In this document: positions 1-7,214 of the stretch, one piece after another
How the letters are laid out: each line of letters begins with the position of its first letter
Position numbering within the stretch: the first letter of the stretch is position 1
From: CAYMQB01 sp964392665
GTDB lineage: Bacteria > Hydrothermota > E44-bin80
Direction: 5' to 3'
Length of the DNA: 16,441 nucleotides
Assembly: GCA_964392665.1 (NCBI GenBank)
Contig: CAYMQB010000052.1
Span: 1-16,441 of the forward strand
Program-made: the position numbers and the translations under genes
Notes under the pieces: generated by a model
Told to the model about the DNA's origin: nothing
Databases searched by the model: none
Seen by the model: only the letters and a program-made list of their open reading frames with translations

Positions 1-145
1 AAGCCCACCTATACTAACTATAATATAGCACTCTGAAAACTGAAATTTAGCTTGACTAAAATAATAATCTAAAGGCTAGCGGGGTTTACTGCGAAATATG
101 TTAGTGCCAGGCTAAAAAACAAGATTTAGCAATCCTAATTTCCTC
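1..145. other. Non-coding leader region with short inverted repeats
   Basis: I see no convincing gene here. The stretch is very AT-rich. GCTAAA at 111-116 is a perfect inverted repeat of TTTAGC at 125-130 (8-nt loop), and a second TTTAGC copy lies at 46-51, so two alternative pairings are possible. No T-run follows the hairpin, so it is not a standard terminator. A TTGACT at 52-57 has no acceptable -10 box at the right distance. The upstream gene context lies outside the window. Confidence 0.4.
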
Positions 146-174
146 TTGACAATTCTGTTTATCTCTGATAAAAT
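146..174 (+). promoter_or_regulatory. Sigma-70-type promoter for the candidate RNA
   Basis: TTGACA at 146-151 and TAAAAT at 169-174 are separated by exactly 17 bp, matching 11 of 12 consensus positions. Transcription would start near 181. No ribosome binding site or convincing ORF follows, but the next ~175 bases can fold extensively, so the product is more likely a structured RNA than an mRNA. Confidence 0.7.
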
Positions 175-180
175 ACTTGT

Positions 181-358
181 GTAATCGCAATGAATTCAGA
201 AACCGCAATAGGTTATATCTTCGATAGTAAATATGGGATGTACGATGTAGGTAACGACAAGAATAAAGGGAAAAGGATAATAAAGCTACGGTGGACGTTA
301 CCTGTCGAAGTCTTGATGCAGGCGGGACTCTTTTTAGAGCGGTCGAATCCATGTTTTT
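181..358 (+). ncRNA. Candidate structured RNA, possibly 6S-like
   Basis: A ~178-nt transcript is predicted from the promoter just upstream. Nested complementary segments run from the ends inward: 190-197 with 345-352 (seven of eight pairs), 202-206 with 339-343 (ACCGC/GCGGT), 219-226 with 303-310 (one wobble), and 249-256 with 296-303. The last two helices compete for base 303. Between the second and third helices lies an asymmetric open region (207-218 facing 311-338), whose 3' strand can form a small CTCT-TTTT-AGAG hairpin. A T-run (354-358) directly follows the closing helix and could end transcription. Length, rod shape and a central bubble recall 6S RNA, a regulator of RNA polymerase, but I did not find a diagnostic conserved sequence. 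It could instead be the leader of the downstream gene or an unrelated small RNA. Confidence 0.45.
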
Positions 359-385
359 GACAAAAATCTTTCATTCTTGTATAAT
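357..385 (+). promoter_or_regulatory. Perfect consensus sigma-70 promoter
   Basis: TTGACA (357-362), a 17-bp spacer and TATAAT (380-385) match the consensus at all 12 positions. The expected start of transcription near 392 leaves a leader of about 23 nt that contains a Shine-Dalgarno-like AAAGGA (401-406) before the TTG start at 415. Its -35 box overlaps the T-run that ends the candidate RNA. It probably drives both genes between 415 and 2584. Confidence 0.85.
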
Positions 386-414
386 TTTTTTAAGAAGGCA
401 AAAGGAAATTTGAT

Positions 415-1314
415 TTGGCTGGCAAAGATGAGTCAAATCCAAACATGTCGGACATGTATGATTGGAATCACTTAATTAAGCAGCATTCTGACTGGAAAGT
501 TGCTACAATTGTGGTCATTGTTGTTTTTCTTGTAGGCACTGGAGCCTTTGTGTTAAGAGATTATTTGAGCGATGCTGTTTTCGGTGTAAAATTATGGTGG
601 GAAAATGCTGAATTTAATCCATTGGATCTAGAAACACAGATAATAGATTTCTGGGGAGCTGCAGAAGTTGTTGATATTGTTATAGGCGAAGTTAAGGTTA
701 AAGATGGGAAGATAAAGCTAGTTGGGAGAACAGTGACTATGTACAGCGATACGTTATTTGGATTGCCATATGAATTTATACGATACCGGAGCGGTTTTAG
801 GTTGACGAAGAAGCTGAAATTTGAACCCGCGTATAGGTGGAAATTGGAAGTAGGAGAATATACTCAGAGTCTTAGAGATCATTTGATGAAGGTAGGCTTA
901 AAGAATGTGAAATATTTTGCGACCTTGGTTCAGGATATGCAATATGTTGCAGGTTTCTTTGAGATATTTGCTACATATACAAGAGGAAAATACCCGGCTC
1001 ATCTTGGTGTAAAAGTGAAAGATGTTCCCGGGCATTGCAAAGGTGTACCATACGATCATACTGTTTTGGGTATCGCAAAGAGAGCCTTTCATAAAGAGGT
1101 TTACATTGTTCAGGCAGTTGGTGATACGTGGGAGTGGTTTCCAGAATATAGGAATAAAATCGTGTACTTTCCTTTGGATATAAAAGGAAATGTTGCAATG
1201 AGATTCATTGTGAAAGGTTCAATTGAAACCGTCTTCATTGATTATGAGATAAGGAACCGTTTTGGATACAAATATCCATGGAAGACGACTGATGATAGGA
1301 CATTTATCAAATAG
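415..1314 (+). CDS. Single-pass membrane protein of unknown family
   Basis: I do not recognise a family for this 299-residue protein. It has a short polar N-terminus, one strongly hydrophobic segment (about residues 29-48) and about 250 residues that probably lie outside the cytoplasm. The distal part is rich in Tyr, Phe and Trp and in alternating polar/hydrophobic stretches suggestive of beta structure, with a single cysteine (C208). The TTG start is preferred because AAAGGA sits 8 nt upstream and the consensus promoter ends just before it. ATG at 445 (residue 11) is an alternative with no clear ribosome binding site. The next gene, a lipoprotein, starts 46 bp downstream on the same strand without a visible terminator between them, so the two are probably co-transcribed and may act together at the envelope. 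The partnership is inference only. Confidence 0.75.
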   Translation: MAGKDESNPNMSDMYDWNHLIKQHSDWKVATIVVIVVFLVGTGAFVLRDYLSDAVFGVKLWWENAEFNPLDLETQIIDFWGAAEVVDIVIGEVKVKDGKIKLVGRTVTMYSDTLFGLPYEFIRYRSGFRLTKKLKFEPAYRWKLEVGEYTQSLRDHLMKVGLKNVKYFATLVQDMQYVAGFFEIFATYTRGKYPAHLGVKVKDVPGHCKGVPYDHTVLGIAKRAFHKEVYIVQAVGDTWEWFPEYRNKIVYFPLDIKGNVAMRFIVKGSIETVFIDYEIRNRFGYKYPWKTTDDRTFIK

Positions 1315-1360
1315 ATCTAACTTTATTTCATTGATTAAGCTAATGTAGTCAGGGCGAGTT

Positions 1361-2584
1361 ATGGATAGAGATAAGATATTTGCATTGCTTATGTTTATAA
1401 TACTCTTGGTGGCAATACTGACATCATGCCAGACTAGTGATGACAAAAGAAGCCTTTTTAGAAAGAGGTATACTGAGGCACAGCTCAAAAAACTCCAAAA
1501 CGAAGCTCAAGAAATTAATAAGAAGTCTAATGTTTCCGCTCGATGCTTGGTAGATACGTACTTCGAGCTTGGCGATGCTTACTATTATTTCGAATATTAT
1601 GAACTGGCGATTAGTGCATACAAGAAAGGCCTTCGGTTGCAATCCTGGGATTGCGAATACCAACTGAAGCTTGCAATACTGCAATTCGAAAAGGTTAACC
1701 TAAATGATTCGTACAGAGTTCTAAATTTCGTTATTGATAATTCCAAAAATGAAAAATATGTAAGGATTGCCAAGAAATATCTTGAACATCAAAGGTTTGA
1801 ATATATGGAGAGAGCTGAAATTGTCCTCCCCGAAAAGAAAGAATATATCCTCATACTAACCCAATTTGGTGAGGTATCACCTGAAATAATTAAAGTTGTT
1901 GCGACGAGAATTGCTGAGGAATTCAAGGTTTCAGTGCAGCTATGGGATGATGTTTTAGAACCCAGTGAAAAAAATAGACGAGATCAACTTGATGAATTGT
2001 TTGATGCTATAATTAAATCAAGTCGGCAAGCGCTGTCTGATCCTGAATTTGAAGGAGTAGTATCCCGTTTGGACATCGATGACACGGATGGTTTCTCTGC
2101 AGATGAAAAAAAGAGGTTGGCTCATTACTTTATTACTCAAGAAAACAGTGGCGAAAAGATGTGGGAATTTCTTGTAAAGCAATCAAAGGGTAGGCAATAT
2201 AATGCAGGCGCTTTGCTTGATCAATTAGAGATGAAGTTTGTTGCGAAATTTAATGATAAATTCGTATTAGGTGTGCTTGCCATAACAGCATCGGATATCT
2301 ATGCGGAAAACGTCGCATTTCTATTTGGTTACGCTCGCAAAAAGCTCGGTGTTATAAGCTATGCGCGATTTCTGGATGACGAAATGATTACTGGTGCTAC
2401 AAAGAAACGTATTGTAATCCAATCATTTTCCTCATTTATGTTTATGCTTGGATTGCCCCGTTGCACGACGCCTGATTGCGCAAGAGCCTATGCTCACTCA
2501 CTTTCGGAACACGATAAAAAGCGTGATTACTTGTGTGATGAATGCTTGGGAAACTTAAAAAGCAAATATTATATATTGGAGTAA
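1361..2584 (+). CDS. TPR lipoprotein with inactive archaemetzincin-like domain
   Basis: A lipoprotein signal is clear: charged start, hydrophobic stretch 6-20 and lipobox LTSC with the acylated Cys at residue 23. Residues 60-94 resemble a TPR repeat and 96-130 a weaker second one. From about residue 161 the protein resembles archaemetzincins, zinc metallopeptidases: an LTQFGEV strand, a GRQYNA motif (277-282), ASDIYAENVAFLFGYA (310-325), VISYARF (331-337), and a C-terminal cysteine pattern C368-x4-C373 with C392-x2-C395. The family's catalytic motif HExxHxxGxxH aligns with residues 357-367, where the three His and the Glu are replaced by Ser357, Phe361, Arg367 and Ser358; only Gly364 remains. 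The Met of the family's CxM is Arg375. The structural-zinc cysteines are kept, so the fold is probably intact but not proteolytic. I infer a binding or scaffolding role outside the inner membrane. The family assignment is by eye. The reading frame is continuous to the end. Confidence 0.8.
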   Translation: MDRDKIFALLMFIILLVAILTSCQTSDDKRSLFRKRYTEAQLKKLQNEAQEINKKSNVSARCLVDTYFELGDAYYYFEYYELAISAYKKGLRLQSWDCEYQLKLAILQFEKVNLNDSYRVLNFVIDNSKNEKYVRIAKKYLEHQRFEYMERAEIVLPEKKEYILILTQFGEVSPEIIKVVATRIAEEFKVSVQLWDDVLEPSEKNRRDQLDELFDAIIKSSRQALSDPEFEGVVSRLDIDDTDGFSADEKKRLAHYFITQENSGEKMWEFLVKQSKGRQYNAGALLDQLEMKFVAKFNDKFVLGVLAITASDIYAENVAFLFGYARKKLGVISYARFLDDEMITGATKKRIVIQSFSSFMFMLGLPRCTTPDCARAYAHSLSEHDKKRDYLCDECLGNLKSKYYILE

Positions 2585-2590
2585 AAATAG

Positions 2591-2609
2591 CGGGGTCAGT
2601 CTGACCCCG
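2591..2609. repeat. Perfect palindrome, REP-like or terminator hairpin
   Basis: CGGGGTCA (2591-2598) and TGACCCCG (2602-2609) are perfect inverted repeats around a 3-base GTC loop, starting 6 bp after the lipoprotein stop codon. No T-run follows (AAGCCCC comes next), so it is not a classical intrinsic terminator, although such a hairpin may still stabilise mRNA 3' ends. Palindromes built on GGGTCA/TGACCC occur as dispersed repeats in many genomes, sometimes linked to REP-associated transposases; no transposase is in the window. Confidence 0.6.
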
Positions 2610-2625
2610 AAGCCCCAAAAATCCA

Positions 2626-2654
2626 TTGACAGTTGTCTGGTTTTATGTTAAACA
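2626..2654 (+). promoter_or_regulatory. Probable tRNA promoter
   Basis: A perfect TTGACA (2626-2631) is followed after 17 bp by TAAACA (2649-2654), a weak -10 box that is preceded by TGT (2646-2648), fitting an extended -10. The tRNA begins 9 bp after the -10 box. The -35 box is convincing; the -10 box is not certain. Confidence 0.5.
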
Positions 2655-2663
2655 GAGAGAGTT

Positions 2664-2736
2664 GCGCCGCTAGCTCAAATGGTAGAGCAACGGATTCTTA
2701 ATCCGTGGGTTCGGGGTTCAATTCCCTGGCGGCGTA
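2664..2736 (+). tRNA. tRNA-Lys(CTT)
   Basis: The full cloverleaf can be drawn: acceptor GCGCCGC/GCGGCGT (2664-2670 with 2729-2735), D stem GCTC/GAGC (2673-2676 with 2685-2688), anticodon stem ACGGA/TCCGT (2690-2694 with 2702-2706) and T stem CGGGG/CCCTG with loop TTCAATT (2717-2723). The anticodon loop TTCTTAA has CTT at 2697-2699, reading AAG lysine codons. Discriminator is A2736. The 3' CCA is not encoded, so it must be added by CCA-transferase. The first acceptor pair is a G-U wobble. Confidence 0.95.
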
Positions 2737-2790
2737 TTTTCTTGAGTACTTTACTTTCTTTCCGGTTGAAAAGTCCATTTGAAAATTGGT

Positions 2791-2819
2791 TTGACAAACT
2801 TAGAAAATTGTGCTAACAA
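2791..2819 (+). promoter_or_regulatory. Probable promoter of the udg-dnaB-mla run
   Basis: TTGACA (2791-2796), 17 bp, then TAACAA (2814-2819) preceded by TGC (2811-2813), an extended -10 arrangement. The predicted start of transcription (about 2826) is only a few bases before the ATG at 2829, implying a leaderless or near-leaderless mRNA, unless translation starts at the next in-frame ATG (2865). Confidence 0.5.
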
Positions 2820-2828
2820 TTAATTTCT

Positions 2829-3500
2829 ATGGAGAATGGTATAAAAAGAACAGAAACATTGAGAATGTTTAAAAATAGCCTTTCAGGCTATATTAATATT
2901 GGAATAGATGTGCTTGAAAAGGGGAAGGATAAATCCAATAAGGATTCGTTTCATCGACTCGAACAGGAGATTTTGAATTGTAGTAAGTGCCCGCTAAGCA
3001 AAAGTAGGAAAAATCCCGTGGTTGGTGAAGGTAATCTTAGCGCTGACCTTATGTTTGTAGGTGAAGCACCGGGTTACTACGAAGATGTTGAGGGAATACC
3101 GTTTGTCGGAAAGGCAGGGCAGCTTCTAACAAAAATAATCAAGGCAATGGAACTTACAAGGCAAGATGTTTATATCGGAAATATTTTGAAATGCAGACCA
3201 CCTAACAATAGAGATCCATTACCTCGAGAAGTGGAGGCTTGTTTTCCTTATCTCGAAAGGCAAATAGAATTGATTCAACCAAAGGTTATCTGCACCCTTG
3301 GCAGATACGCCGCTCAAACACTGTCGGGTTCAGACGCTGCTATATCGCGGTTAAGAGGACAGGTTTTTTACTACAAAGGGATAAAAATGATTGCTACTTA
3401 TCATCCGAGTTATCTTCTCAGAAGTCCGAAACAAAAAAGAGCTACATGGGAGGATATGAAGCTTATCATGAAAATACTTAAAGAAGAGAACGATGGCTGA
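2829..3500 (+). CDS. udg: Family-4 (iron-sulfur) uracil-DNA glycosylase
   Basis: This enzyme removes uracil from DNA, formed by cytosine deamination or dUTP incorporation, as the first step of base-excision repair. Diagnostic features are the water-activating motif GEAPG (78-82), the C-terminal HPSYLL motif (192-197) and four cysteines C51, C54, C122 and C138 placed as the 4Fe-4S ligands of family 4. The catalytic domain begins near residue 43; the ~40 residues before it are an extra N-terminal segment. No Shine-Dalgarno precedes the ATG at 2829. The ATG at 2865 (residue 13) is a real alternative, with GAGA just upstream and a TGG-TATAAA extended -10-like box at 2837-2845. The 3' end overlaps dnaB by 8 bp, so the two are translationally linked. 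Confidence 0.93.
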   Translation: MENGIKRTETLRMFKNSLSGYINIGIDVLEKGKDKSNKDSFHRLEQEILNCSKCPLSKSRKNPVVGEGNLSADLMFVGEAPGYYEDVEGIPFVGKAGQLLTKIIKAMELTRQDVYIGNILKCRPPNNRDPLPREVEACFPYLERQIELIQPKVICTLGRYAAQTLSGSDAAISRLRGQVFYYKGIKMIATYHPSYLLRSPKQKRATWEDMKLIMKILKEENDG

Positions 3501-4860
3501 AGATAAAGATGTACTGAAAGCTCCCCCTCAATCACTCGATGCAGAAGCAGCGGTTCTGGGTTCAATGCTAATGGACAGAGAGGCTTGTGATACGGTTCTT
3601 TCCATAATAGTGGATGAAGACGTATTTTATTCCGAAGTTCATAGAAAGATATTCAACGCAATAGTAGCTTTGGAACAGGCTAACAAACCCATTGACATTG
3701 TGACCTTCTCGGATGAGATGGGAAAGAGGGAGCAGCTTGGCGATGTTGGGGGTGTTGACTACTTACAGAGACTTCTTGAATCTGTGGTAACAACTGCAAA
3801 TGTAGAATCATACGCACACATTGTTCTTGAGAAGTATGTTTTAAGAAAACTCATCAGTATATCCAACCAAATAATACAACACAGTTATGAAGAAACGCTT
3901 GAAGTCGATGAACTACTTGATAAAGCCGAGCAATTGATATTTAACATCAGATATACAGGGAAGAAGAAGGATTTGGTTAAAGTTAGAGATGTTCTTCCGG
4001 ATACTGTAGAAAAAATAGAAGAATTGACGAAATACAGAAGTCGGGTTACAGGTATCGAGTCCGGTATTCGCAGGCTGGACTCTTTGACAGGGGGATTTCA
4101 AAAAGCTGATTTCGTTATAATTGCAGGTAGACCTTCTATGGGAAAAACTGCTTTTGCTCTGGATATTGCACTTCATACTGCAATTGACAAGGAAATTCCC
4201 GTTGGTTTCTTTAGTCTTGAGATGTCCCAGGAGCAACTTGTGCAAAGGATGCTTGCTATGGAAGCGCATGTCGACCTGAATAAACTGAGAACAGGTTTTC
4301 TCCTCGACAAAGACTGGTCGACACTTACCACTGCTGCCGGCAAACTCCATGAGGCTCCTTTATATATCGACGACTCTGCACGACTCACTCATCTTGAATT
4401 GAGAGCAAAGGCAAGGAGATTGAAGTCGAAGGTTGATGTGGGTGTCATATTTGTCGATTATCTGCAACTGCTGGATGTCGCTGGAAGAATGAGGAGCATG
4501 GATAACAGACAGCAAGAGGTTTCCACGATTTCCCGTTCTCTGAAGGCTTTGTCGAAGGAATTGAATATACCTGTAGTTGCGCTTTCTCAGCTTTCAAGAG
4601 CCCACACAACAAGAGCATTTCAGAAACCATTGCTTTCTGACCTGAGAGAATCTGGAGCCATTGAACAGGATGCCGACGTTGTCATATTCCTGTTCAGGAA
4701 GCTGGAATCAGAAGAGGTGGAAGAGAGAAACAATGCAGAAATAATCATTAGGAAACAGAGAAATGGTCCTACCGGTATGGTTAAAGCGACATTTCTTGAC
4801 AAATATGCGACTTTCGTGGATTCGGAACCAGAAGCGCAACAAGGAGAGGATGCATATTGA
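3493..4860 (+). CDS. dnaB: Replicative DNA helicase DnaB
   Basis: This is the hexameric 5'-3' helicase that unwinds DNA at the replication fork and binds primase. The N-terminal domain (about 10-110) carries the usual PQSLDAEAAVLG opening. The RecA-like domain (about 180-445) has Walker A GRPSMGKT (212-219), the SLEMS segment (241-245), Walker B VIFVDYLQLL (318-327), DLRESGAIEQDADV (383-396) and the IIIRKQRNGPTG segment (417-428) that holds the arginine finger region. Length 455 aa is normal and no intein is present. The ATG lies inside the 3' end of udg, with AAGAAGAGAA upstream acting as ribosome binding site. Its stop overlaps the TTG start of mlaE, which ties fork helicase expression to the lipid transporter genes. 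Confidence 0.98.
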   Translation: MAEDKDVLKAPPQSLDAEAAVLGSMLMDREACDTVLSIIVDEDVFYSEVHRKIFNAIVALEQANKPIDIVTFSDEMGKREQLGDVGGVDYLQRLLESVVTTANVESYAHIVLEKYVLRKLISISNQIIQHSYEETLEVDELLDKAEQLIFNIRYTGKKKDLVKVRDVLPDTVEKIEELTKYRSRVTGIESGIRRLDSLTGGFQKADFVIIAGRPSMGKTAFALDIALHTAIDKEIPVGFFSLEMSQEQLVQRMLAMEAHVDLNKLRTGFLLDKDWSTLTTAAGKLHEAPLYIDDSARLTHLELRAKARRLKSKVDVGVIFVDYLQLLDVAGRMRSMDNRQQEVSTISRSLKALSKELNIPVVALSQLSRAHTTRAFQKPLLSDLRESGAIEQDADVVIFLFRKLESEEVEERNNAEIIIRKQRNGPTGMVKATFLDKYATFVDSEPEAQQGEDAY

Positions 4861-5612
4861 TAACAACGTTAATGAAATACTTTCTCTCCTATGTCGGAGG
4901 GGTTATTATTGTTCTGTTCCAGGGATTCAAGAATTTCCACTATATCCCTAGAAGTATTAAATTAATTCTTGTTCAGATAGTTTCGATGGGAATTTCCTCT
5001 CTTCCTATTGTCATTCTTGTTTCTACTTTTACAGGTATGGTTACCGGTTTTCAGGCTGCTTTTCAGAGTCAAGGTTTAGTTCCTGAACTCTACGTTGGAA
5101 TGGGCACCGCAAAGGCAGTCATGATTGAATTGGGACCAATGCTTACGGGCCTTGTTGTAGCGGGAAGAGTGAGTTCTTCTATTGCTGCTGAATTAGGAAC
5201 CATGCGGGTTACCGAGCAGATAGATGCTCTTGAAATCATGGGAATCGACCCGGGTAGATACCTTATTATGCCCAGACTTCTTTCCGGTATCATTACATTA
5301 CCCTTTCTTACGATATTTGCAGAAATATTAATGTTGCTCGGGGGGCTTTTTGTTTCAGTTTATGGACTGAATATCTCGCTTAATATTTATCTCAGAGGTG
5401 TCAGGTACAATTTTATACAGATTGAACTTTTCGGAGGACTTTTGAAATCTGTTGTGTTTGGACTTATTATCGGGTTAATGGGGTGCTATCATGGTTTTAA
5501 TTCAAAAGGAGGGGCAGAAGGTGTTGGGCAGGCAACTACCAGGGCCGTTGTTTCGTCAATGGTTCTTGTTCTCATATTCGATTATGTCATAGCAAGGTTG
5601 GTATTTCGATGA
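4857..5612 (+). CDS. mlaE: MlaE-family ABC transporter permease
   Basis: This is the inner-membrane permease of an MCE-type lipid transporter, which moves phospholipids between inner and outer membranes in diderm bacteria. The 251-residue protein has the family's hydrophobic segments and signature stretch: ELGPMLTGLVVAGRVSS followed by IAAELGTMRVTEQIDALE and MGIDPGRYLIMPR. The TTG start at 4857 overlaps the dnaB stop (TTGA) and has AAGGAGAGGA (4841-4850) at suitable spacing; the ATG at 4872 is too far from that site. It ends in an ATGA overlap with the ATP-binding subunit. I see no sign of damage. Confidence 0.95.
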   Translation: MITTLMKYFLSYVGGVIIVLFQGFKNFHYIPRSIKLILVQIVSMGISSLPIVILVSTFTGMVTGFQAAFQSQGLVPELYVGMGTAKAVMIELGPMLTGLVVAGRVSSSIAAELGTMRVTEQIDALEIMGIDPGRYLIMPRLLSGIITLPFLTIFAEILMLLGGLFVSVYGLNISLNIYLRGVRYNFIQIELFGGLLKSVVFGLIIGLMGCYHGFNSKGGAEGVGQATTRAVVSSMVLVLIFDYVIARLVFR

Positions 5613-6358
5613 TTGAAGTAAAGAATGTGTGGAAGAGTTTTGGAGACAATGCAGTGCTCAAGGGACTTGACCTGAACATTGAAGAGGGAGAGACAATTGT
5701 TGTAATTGGACAAAGTGGATGTGGCAAAAGTGTTCTCTTAAAAACTGTAGTTGGACTCGCAGTTCCTGATGAAGGTGATATAGTTATTAAGGATGTATCC
5801 CTCAAGAATATATCAAAGAGCAAGCTGTTGGAAATAAGAAAAAAAATCGGAATGGTTTTTCAAAGTTCAGCTCTTTTTGACTCGCTCAGTGTCTGGGAAA
5901 ATGTGGGCTTGGGTTTGTTAGAACACTCCTTGATGGGAAAAAAAGAGGTAAGGAAGAAGGCAAGCGAGAAACTCCGGCTTGTTGGTCTTTCGGAAGTCGA
6001 AGATATGTTTCCCGCCGAACTCTCCGGAGGGATGAAAAAAAGAGTGGGCATTGCTCGGGCAATCGCAATGAATCCCGAATTTGTGTTTTACGATGAACCT
6101 ACAACAGGGCTTGACCCCATCATTGCAGATAGAATAAATAATCTTATCATCGAACTGCAGAAAAAATTAGGAATAACAACGATTGCTGTCACGCATGACA
6201 TGACGAGTGCATTCAAGATAGCAGATAGAATTGCAATGCTTTATGATGGAAAGATCATTTTTGATGGAACATCAGAGGAGGTTCAGAACACAAAAAACCC
6301 GTATGTCAGGCAATTTATTAAAGGTGAAGCTCAGGGACCAATTTCTGGAGGAACATAA
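5609..6358 (+). CDS. mlaF: MlaF-family ABC transporter ATP-binding protein
   Basis: This is the cytoplasmic ATPase that powers the MlaE permease. It has Walker A GQSGCGKS (34-41), Q-loop Gln85 in MVFQSSALFDSLSVWENV, signature LSGGM (138-142), Walker B ending in D162-E163 with the TTGLDP D-loop, and switch His196 in VTHD. All ATP-binding and hydrolysis residues are present. The SGGMKKRVGIARA context is typical of MlaF rather than other ABC ATPases. Length (249 aa) is normal. The gene overlaps mlaE by 4 bp and mlaD by 1 bp, as expected for subunits of one complex. Confidence 0.96.
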   Translation: MIEVKNVWKSFGDNAVLKGLDLNIEEGETIVVIGQSGCGKSVLLKTVVGLAVPDEGDIVIKDVSLKNISKSKLLEIRKKIGMVFQSSALFDSLSVWENVGLGLLEHSLMGKKEVRKKASEKLRLVGLSEVEDMFPAELSGGMKKRVGIARAIAMNPEFVFYDEPTTGLDPIIADRINNLIIELQKKLGITTIAVTHDMTSAFKIADRIAMLYDGKIIFDGTSEEVQNTKNPYVRQFIKGEAQGPISGGT

Positions 6359-7152
6359 TGAAGACGAAAAATGCTGAACTGAAGGTAGGAATTTTTATTG
6401 TTTTCGGTATAGTAATTTTGTCTCTTGGGTATATTTGGCTTAAACATGCAAAATTCAAGAGTAGAGGGTACGCAATAACGATAAACTTTAATGATGCAAC
6501 AGGATTAAAGAAGGGTGACCCTATCCGGGTTCTTGGGGTAGATAAAGGAAAGGTACTTGATTTAAGATTAAAAGAGGATTTGGTATTTACACGGTGTTAC
6601 GTGGAGGGTGATGTCATACTTAAAAAAGATGCAAGAGCAACTATCAAGGATATTGCCCTGATAAGTGGGACGAAATACGTTCAACTTAACAAAGGAGACG
6701 AAGAAGAGCTTTTTGATATTACAAAGCCACTTAGTGGAAAAGGTTCTCCTTCTTTTTCACTCGGGGAATTAGGGGATATTCTTGGACCCATAAGAAAGAT
6801 AGCAGAAAAATTGAGCAGAGGTGATGTCGAAAAAACTCTGGATAATATCAACATTGCTTCTGCTGAACTCGCGGCAATGATAAAAGAGAATAGAAAAGGG
6901 ATTAAGAGAACTGTTACTAACGCAGAGAAAGATATTGAGAGAGTAATGGTAGTCGTTAATAAACTCGATAAAAATCTTGATGTACTTACAAAGACCTTTG
7001 AGGATATCAGCAAAGGAAAAGGAACAATGGGGAAGATTATAAAGGATGAAGAACTTTACAGCGAAATGAAATCGACATTAAGTGAAACGAAAGCTCTGAT
7101 AAAAGACATAAAGGAAAACCCTAAGAAGTATATCCATATTAAAGTGTTCTGA
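6358..7152 (+). CDS. mlaD: MlaD-family MCE-domain lipid-binding protein
   Basis: This is the periplasmic substrate-binding ring protein of the transporter, anchored in the inner membrane. One transmembrane helix spans about residues 8-27 after a KTKNAELKVG start typical of the family. The MCE domain (about 38-113) carries FNDATGLKKGDPIRVLGVDKGKV and GTKYVQLNKG. The C-terminal half (about 145-255) is a long charged, probably helical region that may extend the ring toward the outer membrane. It ends with IKENPKKYIHIKVF, a tail commonly seen in MlaD proteins of non-proteobacterial diderms. mlaB, mlaC and mlaA homologues are not in the window, so the partners must be encoded elsewhere or be absent. 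Confidence 0.93.
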   Translation: MKTKNAELKVGIFIVFGIVILSLGYIWLKHAKFKSRGYAITINFNDATGLKKGDPIRVLGVDKGKVLDLRLKEDLVFTRCYVEGDVILKKDARATIKDIALISGTKYVQLNKGDEEELFDITKPLSGKGSPSFSLGELGDILGPIRKIAEKLSRGDVEKTLDNINIASAELAAMIKENRKGIKRTVTNAEKDIERVMVVVNKLDKNLDVLTKTFEDISKGKGTMGKIIKDEELYSEMKSTLSETKALIKDIKENPKKYIHIKVF

Positions 7153-7214
7153 AAGAGCGGAAGAGAGATGAGAGAGGAGATATAAGTGGGATAAGCGTGG
7201 TTGGAAAGATGTTC

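Noticed and set aside
101..352. 83-residue minus-strand ORF
   Set aside because: It covers the reverse complement of the structured region, shows no domain, and no promoter or ribosome binding site is seen on that strand.
190..360. 56-codon + strand ORF (ATG to TGA) inside the candidate RNA
   Set aside because: No ribosome binding site precedes it, the product resembles nothing I know, and its bases are accounted for by the inverted-repeat structure.
3913..4350. 145-residue minus-strand ORF within dnaB
   Set aside because: It lies fully opposite a highly conserved dnaB frame and has no recognisable motif; a shadow frame.
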